A stretch of 64,000 nucleotides of DNA, taken from the NCBI RefSeq assembly GCF_943734655.1, contig NC_071353.1, positions 142,947,907-143,011,906 of the forward strand. The letters are read 5' to 3'. This DNA comes from Sabethes cyaneus (lineage: Eukaryota > Arthropoda > Insecta > Diptera > Culicidae). The notes below the pieces were generated by a model. That model was not told where the DNA came from. It was given only the letters and a program-made list of their open reading frames with translations, and did no database searches. Positions 33,701 to 45,863 of this stretch are shown here, in pieces; positions within the stretch are counted from its first letter, which is position 1; the number at the start of each line of letters is the position of its first letter. Both the position numbers and the translations under genes were made by a program.

Positions 33701-36700
33701 AACTACTTAAGCTTATTACAGCGCTGTAACTTATCGTGTTTGTTGCAAGTTGTCGCAATCATTGGTACTGTTTGTGATGTTATATATTTTGACGTCGTTG
33801 GTGTAAAACAGGCGGCATCCAGATGCCAGTATAACAGAAAGTTTGTTGATAAATAGCGAAAACAAAAAAGGTTCAATATTACGCCCTTGGGGAACGCACA
33901 GTGGCCCAAAAGGGCGAAAAGTGGAACTTTTTTCCTAGTGTCTTTCGCTTTTATTTTATCATTTACGGTCTTCAGCACTTTTGTTCGTATGAATATCCCC
34001 CTTAATGTAAAACTGTCAAAAGTTAGTTTTATTGCTTACTATTATGAAAATAAAAAAAAAAAAACATTTTGTGTTAAGAAATACAGACATAGCTTCTTCG
34101 GCAAAGTTGTAAATAATGTAAAAACAAGCAACTTTGCTGAAGAAATAAAATTTCTATCTTTATCGAGTGCTGAATTATAGCGCATATTCTTTGAAATTTC
34201 TCTAAAAATTAGTTTTTCATTCTTAGCTTTTGTTAGTTGCATTTTACACGAACCCATTGTTCTAGGAAATTATCAAAGCACTCAAAATACACGTTTTTGC
34301 AGAAGACCGCAAATCCCTTGGTCTTTTACTTTGTAAGTTATCATATATTCAACCTTAAAATTTCCATCGCTTCACGAGCCTATGGGGTAAAATGGGACGA
34401 GTCGATTTATGAAATCAGTGCTTCATCTCAAAGCTTAAAAGTCAAGTACTATAAACTTGTATGGGTTCCGCTTATCCCCAACCACCCAAATGAGAGGTGG
34501 TTAGGAGGAGGAAATGAGAGGAGAGAGGGATAGATTGCATTTTACAAGAATATATGGTTCTAGCCGATTATTGAAAGACTCAAAATACACGTTTTTGCAG
34601 AAGATTGCAAATTTCTAGGACCTTTCCTTACAAAGTTATCGCTATGGGCTCGTGAGATTAAGGAAAAATAAAGCTTAAATAAGCGATAACTTTTTAAGGA
34701 AATGTCCTAGAGATTTGAAACCATCTGCTAAAACATGTGTTTTGAGTCCTTCAACAATCGCCTAGAGCCATATATTCTTGTGAAATGCAACCAACATACG
34801 CTAAGTATGAAAAACTTATTTTTAAAGAGCTTCCAAAGAAAATGCTCTATAGCTCTGCACTTGATAGAGATAGAAATGCTATTTCATTAGCAAAGTTGTT
34901 GCCTTTGTATTTTTTATAATTTTGCCGAAGAAACCATGAGCCTTTAGCGAGCGCGAAACACATAAAACGTATGCTTACCGTGCTCTCATTTGGGTGGTTG
35001 GGGATAAGCGGAACCCATACAAGTTTATAATACTTGACTTAAGCTTTAAGTTGAAGTGCTGATTTGATAAATTCACTAGCCCCATTTTATCCCATGGGCT
35101 CGTGAATCTATGGAAACTTAAAGCTTGAACATGCAATAACTTACCAAGTAAAGGTCCAACAGATTTGCGGTCTTCGGCAAAAACGTGTATTTTGAGTGCC
35201 TCGATAATTTCCTAGAACATTGTATTCTTGTAAAATGCAACTAAGAAAAGCTAAGTATGAAAAACCAATTTTTAAAGAAGTTTTTAAGAATATGCCCTAT
35301 AGTTCAGCACTCTATAAAGATAGAAATTTTATTTCTTCAGCAAAGTTGCTAGTTTTTAAATTGTTTACAACTTTGCCAAAGAAGCTATGTCTATATTTCT
35401 TAACACAAAAAAGTTATTTTTTTATTTTCATTATAGTAAACGATGACTAACTTTTGTCAGTTTTAGATTAAGGAGGAGATTCATACGAACAAAAGTGCTG
35501 AAAACCATAAACGATAAAATGAAAACAAAACACACTAAAAGCTCTACTTTTCTCCCTTTTGGACTTCTGTGGAACGCCCAGGAAACATACGTAAACACTT
35601 CGGAATGGAAAGCTTCGATCTTAACGCAAAGTGATCGATTTGTCAAATAGGAACTGAATCAGGCGATCAAGGGTACGTAGACTCCAACTTTCTCTAGTTT
35701 GCTTAACAGAATTCCTTCATATCAGTGTAGAGAGCATCAACCTGTCCACCGTTGCCCATTGTGCGAACGCAGAATGATGCAAGTTCGGTCAAATTTATCG
35801 CCACAGTCTCTCTTGTCACCTTTCTTGTGAATAGGGAATATAAATGAGGAACAGTTCAGGAAATTTGATCTCTTGCAGTGACCTGTTAAATAATTTCGTA
35901 GGTGGAGCAAGCAATACCTCCGAGCAAACCTTCAAAATTGACGATGGAATGCCATCTGAACCAGCAGAATATGAAAGCTTTTAACTTTTGGAGAGCAGAC
36001 GTGACGATGTGTTCACTAATGTGAAATGGGTGGAGCTCAAAAACATATTCAATGGATTTATAAAATATTGGTCAAAAAGATCGCACTTCTCAAATGCAGA
36101 GCTAGCAACTTGTTACCTCTTTTGACTGAAGCTGATTAGCAGCGAAAGCCGTACTTACTATGGGTTTCACAAGCAATTGCGGTCGAGCAGACCAAGCCCC
36201 GTACAAAGTGCACCATGTATAAGACGCTCATTACACTGGTTGTTCTCTACGGGCATAAAACAATGCTCGAGGAGGACCTGCGAGTGTTTAGAGGTTTCCA
36301 AAAACCAGGCTAAAAACGATCTTCGGCGACGTACAGGACAACGGAGTATGGAAACGGAGGATGAAAAGGTGGCTAAAGCTGGTCGGATACGATGGACAGG
36401 GCATGTTGCAAGAATGCCGGACAACCACCCTGCAAAGATGGTATTCGCCTCAAATCCGGTAGGAACAAGAAGACCTGCAGCGTAGCGAGAAAGATGGTTA
36501 GACCAGGTGAAGCGAGATCTGGCACAGTGTACTCGATGTCCAAGGAATTGCAGACTGGAATCCCACAACCGAGTAAATTGGAGAAACTGATTATTGTCAC
36601 CAAACTGCAGAGCATTATCCCTGAGTTTCAAGTTGGAGACAACAGCACCGAAAGAGTTCAGGTGCTCATAAATGCTGCTAATATTGTTACGACGATCCGG

Positions 36701-39700
36701 TGGTAAATAGATCACATCCGTATTCACAACTCGACGAGGCGTAGCAATTCTGACCCATAGCTGCTCTACGATAACAGAAATAGGCTTCTAGCAAGTTGAA
36801 ACAGCAATCAGAACTCCCTCGCCACGGGTTTTTATACTGTTTCAGGGGTTACGATTGATGCGATGGACAGCAAAGCCATTGCCGAATAGCTGCGCACTGT
36901 ATAACCATTCGTCAAGCCATGTTTCTGTCAACATGATAACATCGTAGCGCTTGTCTGCAGCCGCAAAGGCTCCGTTGCTCCGTTACTGGAGGATTGAGGA
37001 GTTTTACGCGAGGATAACAGTTTCTGTGCCACGGCATGTGCAACCGGCTACTTCAAATACCCGATAGGCACATAGGAACTTGGTTATAGATGCCTACCGT
37101 TGCTTGTTTCTACAAGCAACTCGAGAAATTATTGTGAACGAGCTCAAGCAGCGGTTTTACGTGCCGAGGTAGCGTAACTCAACATCGGGAAGAAGCCAAT
37201 CTCAACAGCTCAACACGTTCAGTACAAGTTCGAATTGGACAAAGCGCAGTGAAAAGGTAGATAGTTCTATTTGTCCACGTAATCTGTCGTTTTGTTCGTT
37301 CTCAGGGATGTCGAGCGACATCATATGAAATCTACCAGAGCTTCGAGTCGGGTTTTCCAGCCACCTTCATCTTTCCACCACGAGATGCTTTTAACAATAT
37401 CCGTAGAAGCAGAGTCTATCGTGAATTGACAATCTGTGACGTTTTGCAAGCCACTGATCGACCGGTTTGGAGTTACTAGATTGGGTGCCCTAATTCCGTC
37501 TTCGTCGTCAGTGGCAGCCTAGAGCCGAGGTGGCTCGTACTGTTTCAAGCAGTCGTTTTCACTCCATCTGCTGAACTGATATTCCACCAGAACGACCGTG
37601 ACCTCAGACATTTGCATGTCTCCTCGCCCAACGTGATACTGGGACGCACTACAGATGGAATTATGGACGCCCCCGATCCCCCCGTCACAGTCGAGCCTTT
37701 CCAGTCAGCGACCAGCAGCCGTCCCGGTCCTGTTGGCGGGTTTCAGGCAAGTTTGAAATCGTTGATCCCAGCCCCACTGTTGATCCGTTCTTCGCTTCTA
37801 GTTCATCGCAATCGAGCCTCTCAAAACTCCATCTCGTTCACGTCTATTACCAGAACGTTGGTGGTATGAATACGAGTGTTCCTGACTACCTGCTAGCATG
37901 CGCCGACAGTCCGTACGAGATAATTGTGCTGACCGAAACCTGGCTTGACAACCGTACGTGCTCTCGGCAGATATTTGGGCCGAACTACGAAGCCTTTCGC
38001 TGTGATCGAAGTGTGCTCAACAGCCTCAAAGCTACGGGAGGCGGAGTCTTGATTGCGGTCCACCGCCAGTTGCAGACCTTCGTCATCGAAAACGTCGAGT
38101 GGTTGCCGGTCGAGCAAGTATGGGAAAATATCAAACGTACCTCCTGACCGCATCGGAGACCCGCTTATTCTGAATGCACATATTAATTCAGTTAACCTAA
38201 TAGCATCGATGGCATCTGCGTCGGATGACATTATTATTCTGGGCGATTTCAATCTACCAAGCATTAAGTGGCGTGAAAGCGGCAACGGGTACCTGTACGC
38301 TGACATGGGTTCGTCAACTTTATCGCCTATCAATATTGAATTGCTCGATTGCTATAGTACTCCAAGCGGTCAACAAGTAAACGATAGACCCAACGAAAAT
38401 GGGCGCCTCCTCGATCTATGCTTTGCCAGTGTTCGTAGTCAGGCCCCGGAAGTAAATATTGCGCCTCCGGCCGTCTTCTACGACTACGCCCGTGCTGATT
38501 TTGGGGATATTCTAAATGTTTTAAGCAGCATCCACTGAAGCACAGTTTTAGATAATGACGATATAAACACTGCTGCCACAACCTTCTCCAATATCTTGAA
38601 CTACGTTATCGATCGTCACGTTCCCAAAAGAACTGCTCCCGCTCAGTAGCAGACATCCTGGCTAAACACTATGTTGCGACGTCTCAAATCCGAAAGGAAA
38701 GCTGCTCTAAAGAAATTTTCGAGGTACAGGACCTTAGCCCTCCGCAACCACTACCTGTCGATTAATACAAGATTGTTACCTTGTAACCACCCAAGTTGTT
38801 ACCAAAGTGTTAATTTGCAAAACTTCGTTACACAAGATTGCAGTAGACCGGGTACCCAAATGAAGAATAGATTTTCATCATTCATATTATAGCCTTTGTT
38901 CAAGTTAGTTGATAATAAATAGTTCTACAAGATTGAAGTATAACATATTGGCGACGAGGATTTAAACTCGAATTCATTGCTTTGAAGGAAGAGCCATTCA
39001 TCCAAAATGGCAAGATCTGGAGGCGATTTTCAAGACCTGTATCGGCAAATTTTGCGACAGAATAAGGAGATGGCGGAGCAAAACGCTCGGATGATGCAGT
39101 TTATGGAACGTTTCGGCATTCAAGAAAACGCTTCAGCGCGGTCATCGAGCAGTCCGGAATTCATCATCGAATCTCTGGCATCCAACATCCGGGAATTCGT
39201 CTATGATCCAGAAAACGGTCTCGTTTTCGACCGGTGGTACCGGAAGTACGAAGATCTCTTCCTCAAGGACGGGGCGAAGTTGGAGGATGCAGCAAAAGTT
39301 CGGTTGCTACTGAGAAGCCTTAGTGTGACTGTGCATGACAAGTATGTCAACTTCGTGCTTCCAAAGCACCCCCGTGAATTTTCATTCGAAGAAACAGTGA
39401 AGAAATTGAAAGAGCTGTTCAGCGTTCGCGTCTCACTGTTTAGCAAACGGTACCTATGTTTTCAACTGAGCAAAAACGACGCTGACGATTTTGTGACGTA
39501 CGCAGGTATAACCAACAAATACTGTGAAGATTTTGAGCTGAACAAGATTACGGCCGATCAGTTCAAAAGCCTGATTTTTATGTGCGGGTTACGCACTCCG
39601 AAGGATGTCGACATTCGAACAAGACTTCTATCCAAGCTGGAAAACAATGCAGAAGAGGAGTGTAATCTTGAATCACTCATCGCAGAATGCCAACGTCTTC

Positions 39701-42700
39701 AAAACCTGAAACATGATGTAGCTATCGTGGAACAGAAAAAACCGAAAAGTTCAATTTGTTCAGTCAAGCAAAACAAACCACCATCGATTAAATCGCGCTC
39801 AAAGGAAAGCAAGAAGTCAAAGACTGAAGGTCCTAAAACACCCTGTTGGCAGTGTGGCGGAATGGATTACGTCCGAGACTGCACATACACGAAGCATGTT
39901 TGTCGGAACTGTAAGCAAACTGGACATAAAGAGGGTTATTGTGGCTGTTATACGACGAAAGCGGCATCAAAGGGGAAGAATAAAGTAAATGGTATTTACT
40001 CTATAAACCAAGTTAGCTATCCTTCGAGACGAAAGTTTCTGACAATCGACATCGATGGATCTTATATCACGCTACAGTTGGACACTGCTTCCTATATTTC
40101 AATCATCTCACAGAAGCAGTGGAAGAAAATGGGTTCACCTTTACTGACTCCTACTACTCAAACTGCTAGGACAGCGTCAGATAAGCCGCTTCGTCTACTT
40201 GGTAAACATCGATGCACAGTTACTCTTGGAGATATCACCAAAACTACAGTTTTATATGTGACAATCAGTTGCATAAATTTGTTCGGGCTGGATTGGATCG
40301 AGTTGTTCGAACTATGGGACACCGCACTATCTGCAATTTGTAACCAAGTTTATGCTGGTGCCGATCCAGCTAATATAGAATAGCTAACATAGAACAGTAC
40401 AAAGCCAAGTTTCCAGATGTGTTTAAGCCTAGCTTTGGACACTGTAACAAGATGAAGGTTCACCTATATCTCAAGCCAGATGCCAGACCTGTCTTCAAAT
40501 CTCCTGTCTTCACATCCATAGAGAAGATTAATGCTGAATTGGATCGTTTGCAAGGATTGGGTATCATTACGCCAGTGGATTTTTCGCAATGGGCTGCACC
40601 AACCGTAGCAGTTAAAAAGCCAAGAGGAAAAGTGCGCATTTGTGCGGATTACTCAACTGGACTTAATGCTGTTTTGGAATCCAATCGCTATCCGTTACCA
40701 GTACCAGATGATATATTCAGCAAGCTTAACGGATGCCGGTATTTTAGCATCATCGACCTGAGCGATGCTTATCTTCAGGTTGAAGTTGATGACGACTCGA
40801 AGCAGCTACTAACGATTAACACGCTCCGAGGCCTCTTGCGGTTCAATCGACTTGCGCCGGGCGTAAAATCTGCCCTGGAGCTCTCCAGCAATTGATGAAC
40901 AGCATGGTTGCTGGACTTAAAGGAGTGGACTCGTTCTTGGACGACATTTTGGTGTATATCAGAACTGAAAAGGAGCATCACGAATCTCTTTACGGTCTGT
41001 TTCAACGTCTCCAGTCATACGGTTTCATTTTGAGGGAAGAAAAGTGCAAACTTCTTCAGCCGCAGATCAAATACCTTGGACATATTGTAGATGCCAAAGG
41101 ACTCCGTCCTGATCCGGTCAAGATTGAATCTATCATCAAAATGCCGCCGCCGCATGACTTTACAAGTCTACGTTCATTTCTTGGTGCGGTAAATTTTTAT
41201 GCAAAATTTTTCCAGGAGATGCATCAGTTGCGATTGCGACGGCCACTTGACGCGCTGCTTAAGAAAGACACCAAATTTAATTGGAATAGTGAGTGCCAAC
41301 AATCATTCCAGCGGTTCAAAGATGTTCTTCAGTCGGATTTATTGCTTACGCATTATGATTCTGCTCTACCCATCATCGTTGCTGCTGGCGCATCGCAGTC
41401 TGGAATTGGCGCATGGCTGATGCATTAGTTTCCCGAAGGTACTCTGAAAGCTGTTGCACACGCGTCTCGCTCTCTCACTTCCGCAGAGGCAAATTATGGT
41501 CAGATCGAAAAGAAAGGTCTTGCATTGGTGTTTTCCGTAACGAAATTCCATCGCATGCTGCTAGGTCGCAAGTTCACGCTCCAGATAGATCACCAGCCAC
41601 TGTTGCGAATTTTCGGACTGAAGAAATGAATACCTGTTCACAAGGCAAGCCGACTTCAACGTTGGGCACTGACACTCATGTGCTATAATTTCGATATTGA
41701 ATACGTATCCACAACTCAATTCGGATATGTCGACGTACTATCTCGATTGATCGACAGCAACGTCAAACCAGATGAGGATTTTATCATTGCTTCTATACAA
41801 ACGGAGGACGACGTTGAGGTGCCACTTCAAGAAGCCATCAGCACACTACCGGTAACATTCAAATCGGTGCGTAGTGCTACACTCCAGTGCCCAGGGACTC
41901 CAGCAAGTGGAGCAGCATATCCATCTTGGATGGCCTTCTAAGCTCGACAGCATTGTCAACGCTGCAGTACGACCGTTTTTCGTTCATCGAGATGTATTGT
42001 CGGTTGTAAAGGATTGTGTTATGATGTCTAACCGATTAGTAGTTCCAGAAAATTTACGTAAGCGAATTATGAAGCAACTTCATCGAGGACATCCGGGGAT
42101 GGAGAGGATGAAAGCTGTTGCACGTAGCCATGTGTACTGGCCAGGAATCGATGATAATATTGCCGACTTCGTAAAAAGGTGTGATAATTGCATTACTCAT
42201 TCGAAGACGCCAACAAAAGTGCCACTGCAATCATGGCCACTTGCGCAATCTCCATAGGAACGTATCCACATTGATTTCGCTGGCCCAATAAACGGATTAC
42301 ACTTTCTAGTGGTTGTGGACGGCTTTTCAAAATGGCCAGAAATACGCATCGTACGGTCCCCAACAACGGCTGCAGTAACTGAGTTTCTGAGTGAATTATT
42401 TGCACGGTTTGGCATTCCAAATGTTATAGTTTCCGACAATGGTACACAGTTCACATCGGAACAGTTTGCGATACTATGCAAGAAGAATGGTATTCAGCAT
42501 TTTCGAATTTCGCCTTATCACCCGCAGTCAAACGGACAGGCCGAAAAATTCGTAGACACCTTGAAGAGGTCATTGCGTAAAATCAACGAAGGGGAAGCTA
42601 TCTCTGAAACGCTCCGATCATTCCTCCAAGTATATAGGACTACACCTAGTCGTGTTCTTAGTGGCAAGACACCGCCACAGCAGATGCTTGGTCGTAACAT

Positions 42701-45700
42701 GAAGACAATCCTTGATCTTCTACATTACAATCAACCGAAATCGGTAGTTTTCAACTACAGTCAGAACGACTAGTTCAATCTGAAGCACGGCGCAATTCCA
42801 CGTGATTTCAAAAGTGTAGACAAGGTCTACGCTAAAGTCCACAGCAGCAATAATAAATGGCAATGGGTTTCCGGCGTTATCATTGAAAACATCGGACGTG
42901 TCAACCACAATGTGCTGCTCGACGTGTATCACGGACGCAAGAAGCTTATTAGGTCGCATACCAACCAACTTAAGCATCGTTTTAATGAGACAACAGCTGA
43001 CGCTGAAAGTTCGATGTCCCTAGGTATTCTGGTTATATGTTCGGCCTAAACAATACAACCAGCGGTAGCGTACCGCATTCCACGAGACGTTCACTCCAGA
43101 TCGAGGAGGAAATAGTTCCCGTTGTGTCAACTTCCGAATCTCAAGCCGACGTTCAACAACAGTCTGAGGGAGCGGTAGAAGGACCGAGTGACCTGTATAC
43201 AATCTCAAGTTCACAGACCATCGCAGTATCGGATTTAGATGTCGGTTCCAGCCAAAAAGGGCGACCTGCTTCATTGCTTGAAAGGGAACAACTTTCAGAT
43301 GATTCCATTACTGAGTCTTCACCTGTTCGACCCCAGAGAACAATCAGGATGCCGTCTAGTCTTGAGCCTTACCTGTTCTGGAAATAAGAAGGGAGGAAAT
43401 GTTACCTTGTAACCACCCAAGTTGTTACCAAGGTGTTGTTTAATTTGCAAAACTTTACACAAGATTGCAGTAGACCCAAATGAAGAATAGATTTTTGATC
43501 ATTCATGTTATAGCATTTGTTCAAGTTAGTTGATAATAAATAGTTCTACAAGATTGAAGTATAACATTTTGAATGTTTAGAAAAAATAGAGTATTATATT
43601 CATGCAATTTGTGTTGTGTTTTAACCCTATATCGGCTGTACATAGGCGAAAACACACAATAAGTTTTCTTATTCAAGGTTTCATAGCAACAACCTGTCCA
43701 ACGTAGTCTTACGTCAACCATGCGGTCGTATCTATAACATAACCCTTCAGATTTTTGTTAAGAGACTTACCTTCATTATCGTTAAAGAATATCTCTTGCA
43801 GGACGACCCCGCTGAGCGAATAAATCCTAACCTGCTCCGCACCGAGCGCCACCAGATTCTGCTCGTACAGGAAAATTGCAACGCAATCAACGCCGAAGCT
43901 GCCAACATGCGTGATGGATAGCTCATCGACATTCTCCGCTCTGCTGCTGCTGCTGCCTCTACTAGCCGCCGTACTAGATGACACGATAGAACTACCGCCC
44001 GGACTGCCCACACGATACACGACAGCCGTACGACCATTCGTTACTACAAGATTTATCTCGCTCAGTGCAAGATGGATGATGGAATTATCGCTTTTCATCA
44101 CCGACGAGCGCCGCTCGCTAGCGCCACTCGTCGAGGCGACGGACAAACTTTGTTGCACCAAGAGCAACTCGTTTGACTTTTTCTGGGTGGCCCACAAGGT
44201 TCGTGTATGGCCGGCCAGCAGTGCTTGTTCCTTCAGAATGAACACACTCGATAAACAGTTCACCATCATGCAGGGTCGATTGGTATCCGTGATGCCCCAG
44301 GTGAGACTTTTTATTGTCCCCCGAACCGGCGTAACATTAGTTAGCTGCCACTGCTTCTCCGGATAGTCGTACGACCGGTTAACGTTCAGCCGGCGCCAAG
44401 TGTACAAATTGCCCTGATTCGTGCCGGCACTTAAAGTTTGGTTATCTTTGCAGTAAGCAACACAGGTAAACGCTTCCACCGCTGGATTGACCCTGCCGGC
44501 GGCTTCATCGGCACCCGGTACTCCACTGCTGGCCAATTCCATCGATAGTACGTAATTATCGTTGCTTTCGATGTCCCAAATTCGTACCGACAGGTCGCCC
44601 GTCAGAATGGCGAGAGCAGCACCGACTCCGGCAACCCAGGTGATGGCACTCTTGTAGCCGGATGCCTTCACCGAGCCGGACAGCTTGACGCGATCCAGCT
44701 CCGTGATCTGTCCGTTTCCGTCCACCTCGTAGTGGCCAATGGTGATATCCTCCAGCAGCAGGACGATGGAATCTCTGAAAAGTGATTGTTTTATATACTT
44801 TTTTTACTTAAATCTGAATCTAAATCCGAATGTACGTACTGCTTTGGATGCCACAAAATCTGAATGATAGGTATGCTATCAGTTCGAATTATTTCCGTGC
44901 AAGTTCCTTGCTGGTTAATGTAGTACAAAAAGCCAGCCTGCGTACAAGCGTAGAAACAATAGTTATCCTGCAGTGTTGAATGTGCTAAATTACGCACAGC
45001 TGTTCTTGGTCGCCAAGTTGTCAGTGTATCCAGAGCTGCTTCATCACCGGCCACTGCAGCCCTGTGGGAAAAAACTCATCTTAATTTTCCACTCTGAACC
45101 ACCAGAAAAAAGCCTACTTCGCAAGATTAGTCAACTCTCTGTTGCTGGCGCTCTCGACCGCCCGGCGAAAGGTTATATGCAGCAGCGGGTCTCGCAAATC
45201 GTGATGGAACATAGTCAAAAACTGGCCGTGCCCGTCGTAGCGCCATCCCGTCAGCACTCCCATGGCGTCAGCCGTGATGACACGGCCTCCCTTTTCGCTG
45301 AATTCCAGCAGCATAAGCGGTGACTTGTGCGGTCCACTGATGGTGGTAAAATCGCGCTTGCCATCGTACCACGCGTGAATTTCCCCATTCTCCCACCCGC
45401 TGAGCAGAATTTTCCTCTCCGGATGCCACGTAAGGACGGTAGCCTGCGACGTCGAATGCACCGGGTAGGTTACGTTCCGCAGTGGAACACCCTAAAATCA
45501 AGTAGAAAAGAAAAACAAACTATTACGCGTTCCGTTGAGTAGGTACAGGATTTTAGCATGTTAAAATTACCGTATCGTCGAAGATCGTAACGGAACCGCC
45601 TCGCTCATGGCTGTAGGATGCTACCGCAAAGATGGGCTCGTTCGGGTGCCAACAGCTAACGGTACTGATGGCTTCGCTGTCCAAAAATTGCACCTTCGAG

Positions 45701-45717
45701 TCGAAATACAGTGTCAT
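30721..45717 (-). CDS. IFT140: Intraflagellar transport protein 140 homologue (IFT-A subunit)
   Basis: Five coding exons, 45717-45571, 45491-45118, 45061-44840, 44774-43771 and 33404-30721, join in phase to 4431 nt, 1476 residues, close to vertebrate IFT140 (about 1460). The N-terminal half is WD40-type: MTLYFDSKV, CWHPNEPIFAVASYSHERGG, TWHPERKILLSGWENGEIHA, GDLSVRIWDIESNDNYVLS. The last exon (from about residue 583) finishes the beta-propeller region and carries the TPR-like solenoid: WTNLAKLCVSTGRLDVAKVC, YDLLNKLYQAAGRFDEALEI, WWAQYIESSGDMEGAF, CYHLARYYENCGKFAEAIQF. An acidic tail ends it. IFT140 is a core IFT-A subunit needed for retrograde transport and membrane-protein entry in cilia. 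In insects it acts in ciliated sensory neurons. The start is chosen because it matches the short family N-terminus. The last intron (43770-33405) is 10.4 kb of transposons. Confidence 0.95.
33405..33891. other. IFT140 intron 4, 3' part
   Basis: AT-rich intronic DNA next to the acceptor (TTAATTTTAG on the minus strand). No coding or repeat feature was recognised. Confidence 0.5.
33897..35571. mobile_element. Transib-like non-autonomous fold-back element
   Basis: A 1675-bp element whose arms are long inverted repeats: about 33897-34495 against 34982-35571. The left end begins CACAGTGGCCCAAAAGGG and the right end, read inward, CACAGAAGTCCAAAAGGG. It is flanked by a perfect 5-bp duplication GAACG (33892-33896 and 35572-35576). 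A second, inner palindrome occupies about 34535-34790. No transposase is encoded. The CACAGTG end and 5-bp TSD fit Transib, the superfamily related to RAG1. It lies in the IFT140 intron. Confidence 0.75.
35640..36130 (-). mobile_element. Degenerate non-LTR RT scrap
   Basis: The minus strand shows an RT-like order of pieces: an IPIHKKGD-like stretch (SLFTRKVTRE with frameshifts), TMGNGGQVDALYTDMKEF. Too decayed to assign to a clade. Confidence 0.4.
36160..36590 (+). mobile_element. RTE-like C-terminal fragment
   Basis: Pieces PRTKCTMYKTLITLVVLYGH, LEEDLRVF and KVAKAGRIRWTGHVARMPDN-HPAKMVFASNPVGTRR match the C-terminus of the RTE-like element at 14.3-14.7 kb. Frameshifts and a deletion are present. 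Confidence 0.75.
36600..36990 (-). mobile_element. CR1-type endonuclease fragment
   Basis: The minus strand reads DKRYDVIMLTETWLDEWLYS, then after stops GEGVLIAVST and VNTDVIYLPPDRRNNISSIY, the order seen in the endonuclease at 11.5-11.9 kb. It is inverted relative to the next fragment. Confidence 0.65.
37105..37180 (+). mobile_element. BEL/Pao integrase scrap
   Basis: TREIIVNELKQRFYVPR in a plus frame resembles the zinc-binding segment of Pao integrase at about 400-460. It is very short and the assignment is tentative. Confidence 0.35.
37612..38773 (+). mobile_element. CR1-type non-LTR fragment, truncated at a gypsy LTR
   Basis: Same family as the 10.7-16.0 kb element. It has the 5' segment beginning ATGGACGCCCCCGA (37663), then endonuclease blocks (IIVLTETWLDNRTCSRQIFG, GGGVLIAVHRQ, ILGDFNLPSIKWRESG, LLDLCFASVRSQAPE) with frameshifts and stops, up to MLRRLKSERKAALKKFSRYR. 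The sequence breaks off at the first base of the downstream LTR and does not resume beyond the gypsy element. Confidence 0.8.
38774..38945 (+). repeat. 5' LTR of the gypsy element
   Basis: 172 bp, TGTTACC to TATAACA, matching 43400-43566 apart from small indels. ATTGGCGACGAGG just after it is the candidate primer-binding site. Confidence 0.9.
43400..43566 (+). repeat. 3' LTR of the gypsy element
   Basis: 167 bp, preceded by the polypurine tract AAGAAGGGAGGAAA. It differs from the 5' LTR by substitutions and short indels (for example GTTGTTTAATT against GTTAATT). Confidence 0.9.
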
Positions 45718-45849
45718 TTCCAAGATCGATGCCGGATGGTGAAAATTTTTATTGATCCAACAACCGAACTGCAATGTTATTAATCAGAAGATAGATTTCA
45801 TTCATAAAATCACAACGATTACAACAAGAAAGAAAACTCACAACAAACC

Positions 45850-45863
45850 GTTACCATGGCGTC
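45850..45863. promoter_or_regulatory. Candidate RFX X-box upstream of IFT140
   Basis: GTTACCATGGCGTC matches the X-box consensus (RYYVYY, 1-3 nt spacer, RRNRAC) at all but one position. It lies about 135 bp upstream of the IFT140 ATG, where X-boxes occur in fly ciliary genes. Function is inferred. Confidence 0.5.

Larger units (their letters stand above)
38774..43566 (+). mobile_element. mag-like Ty3/gypsy LTR retrotransposon, degenerate
   Basis: 4793 bp bounded by two LTRs. Gag-protease is a 458-codon frame (39007-40383) with a zinc knuckle (CRNCKQTGHKEGYC, preceded by CWQCGG) and protease LDTASYIS. RT is in two frames (40419-40895, 40892-41428) with YFSIIDLSDAYLQVEV and FLDDILVY. RNase H and integrase follow with stops and frameshifts; integrase has HHCC-type CDNCITHSK, ERIHIDFAGP and FGIPNVIVSDNGTQFTSEQF. 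No envelope gene is present. It lies within IFT140 intron 4 on the opposite strand. No matching target duplication flanks it. Confidence 0.9.

Noticed and set aside
33425..34533. Small frames in the IFT140 intron
   Set aside because: They lie in the intron and the inverted arms of the fold-back element, with mirrored counterparts at 35220-35646, so they reflect repeat structure.
43037..43387. Possible envelope gene after integrase in the gypsy element
   Set aside because: It lacks a signal peptide, membrane segment or cysteine pattern. It reads as the tail of pol. The element is treated as a retrotransposon, not a retrovirus.
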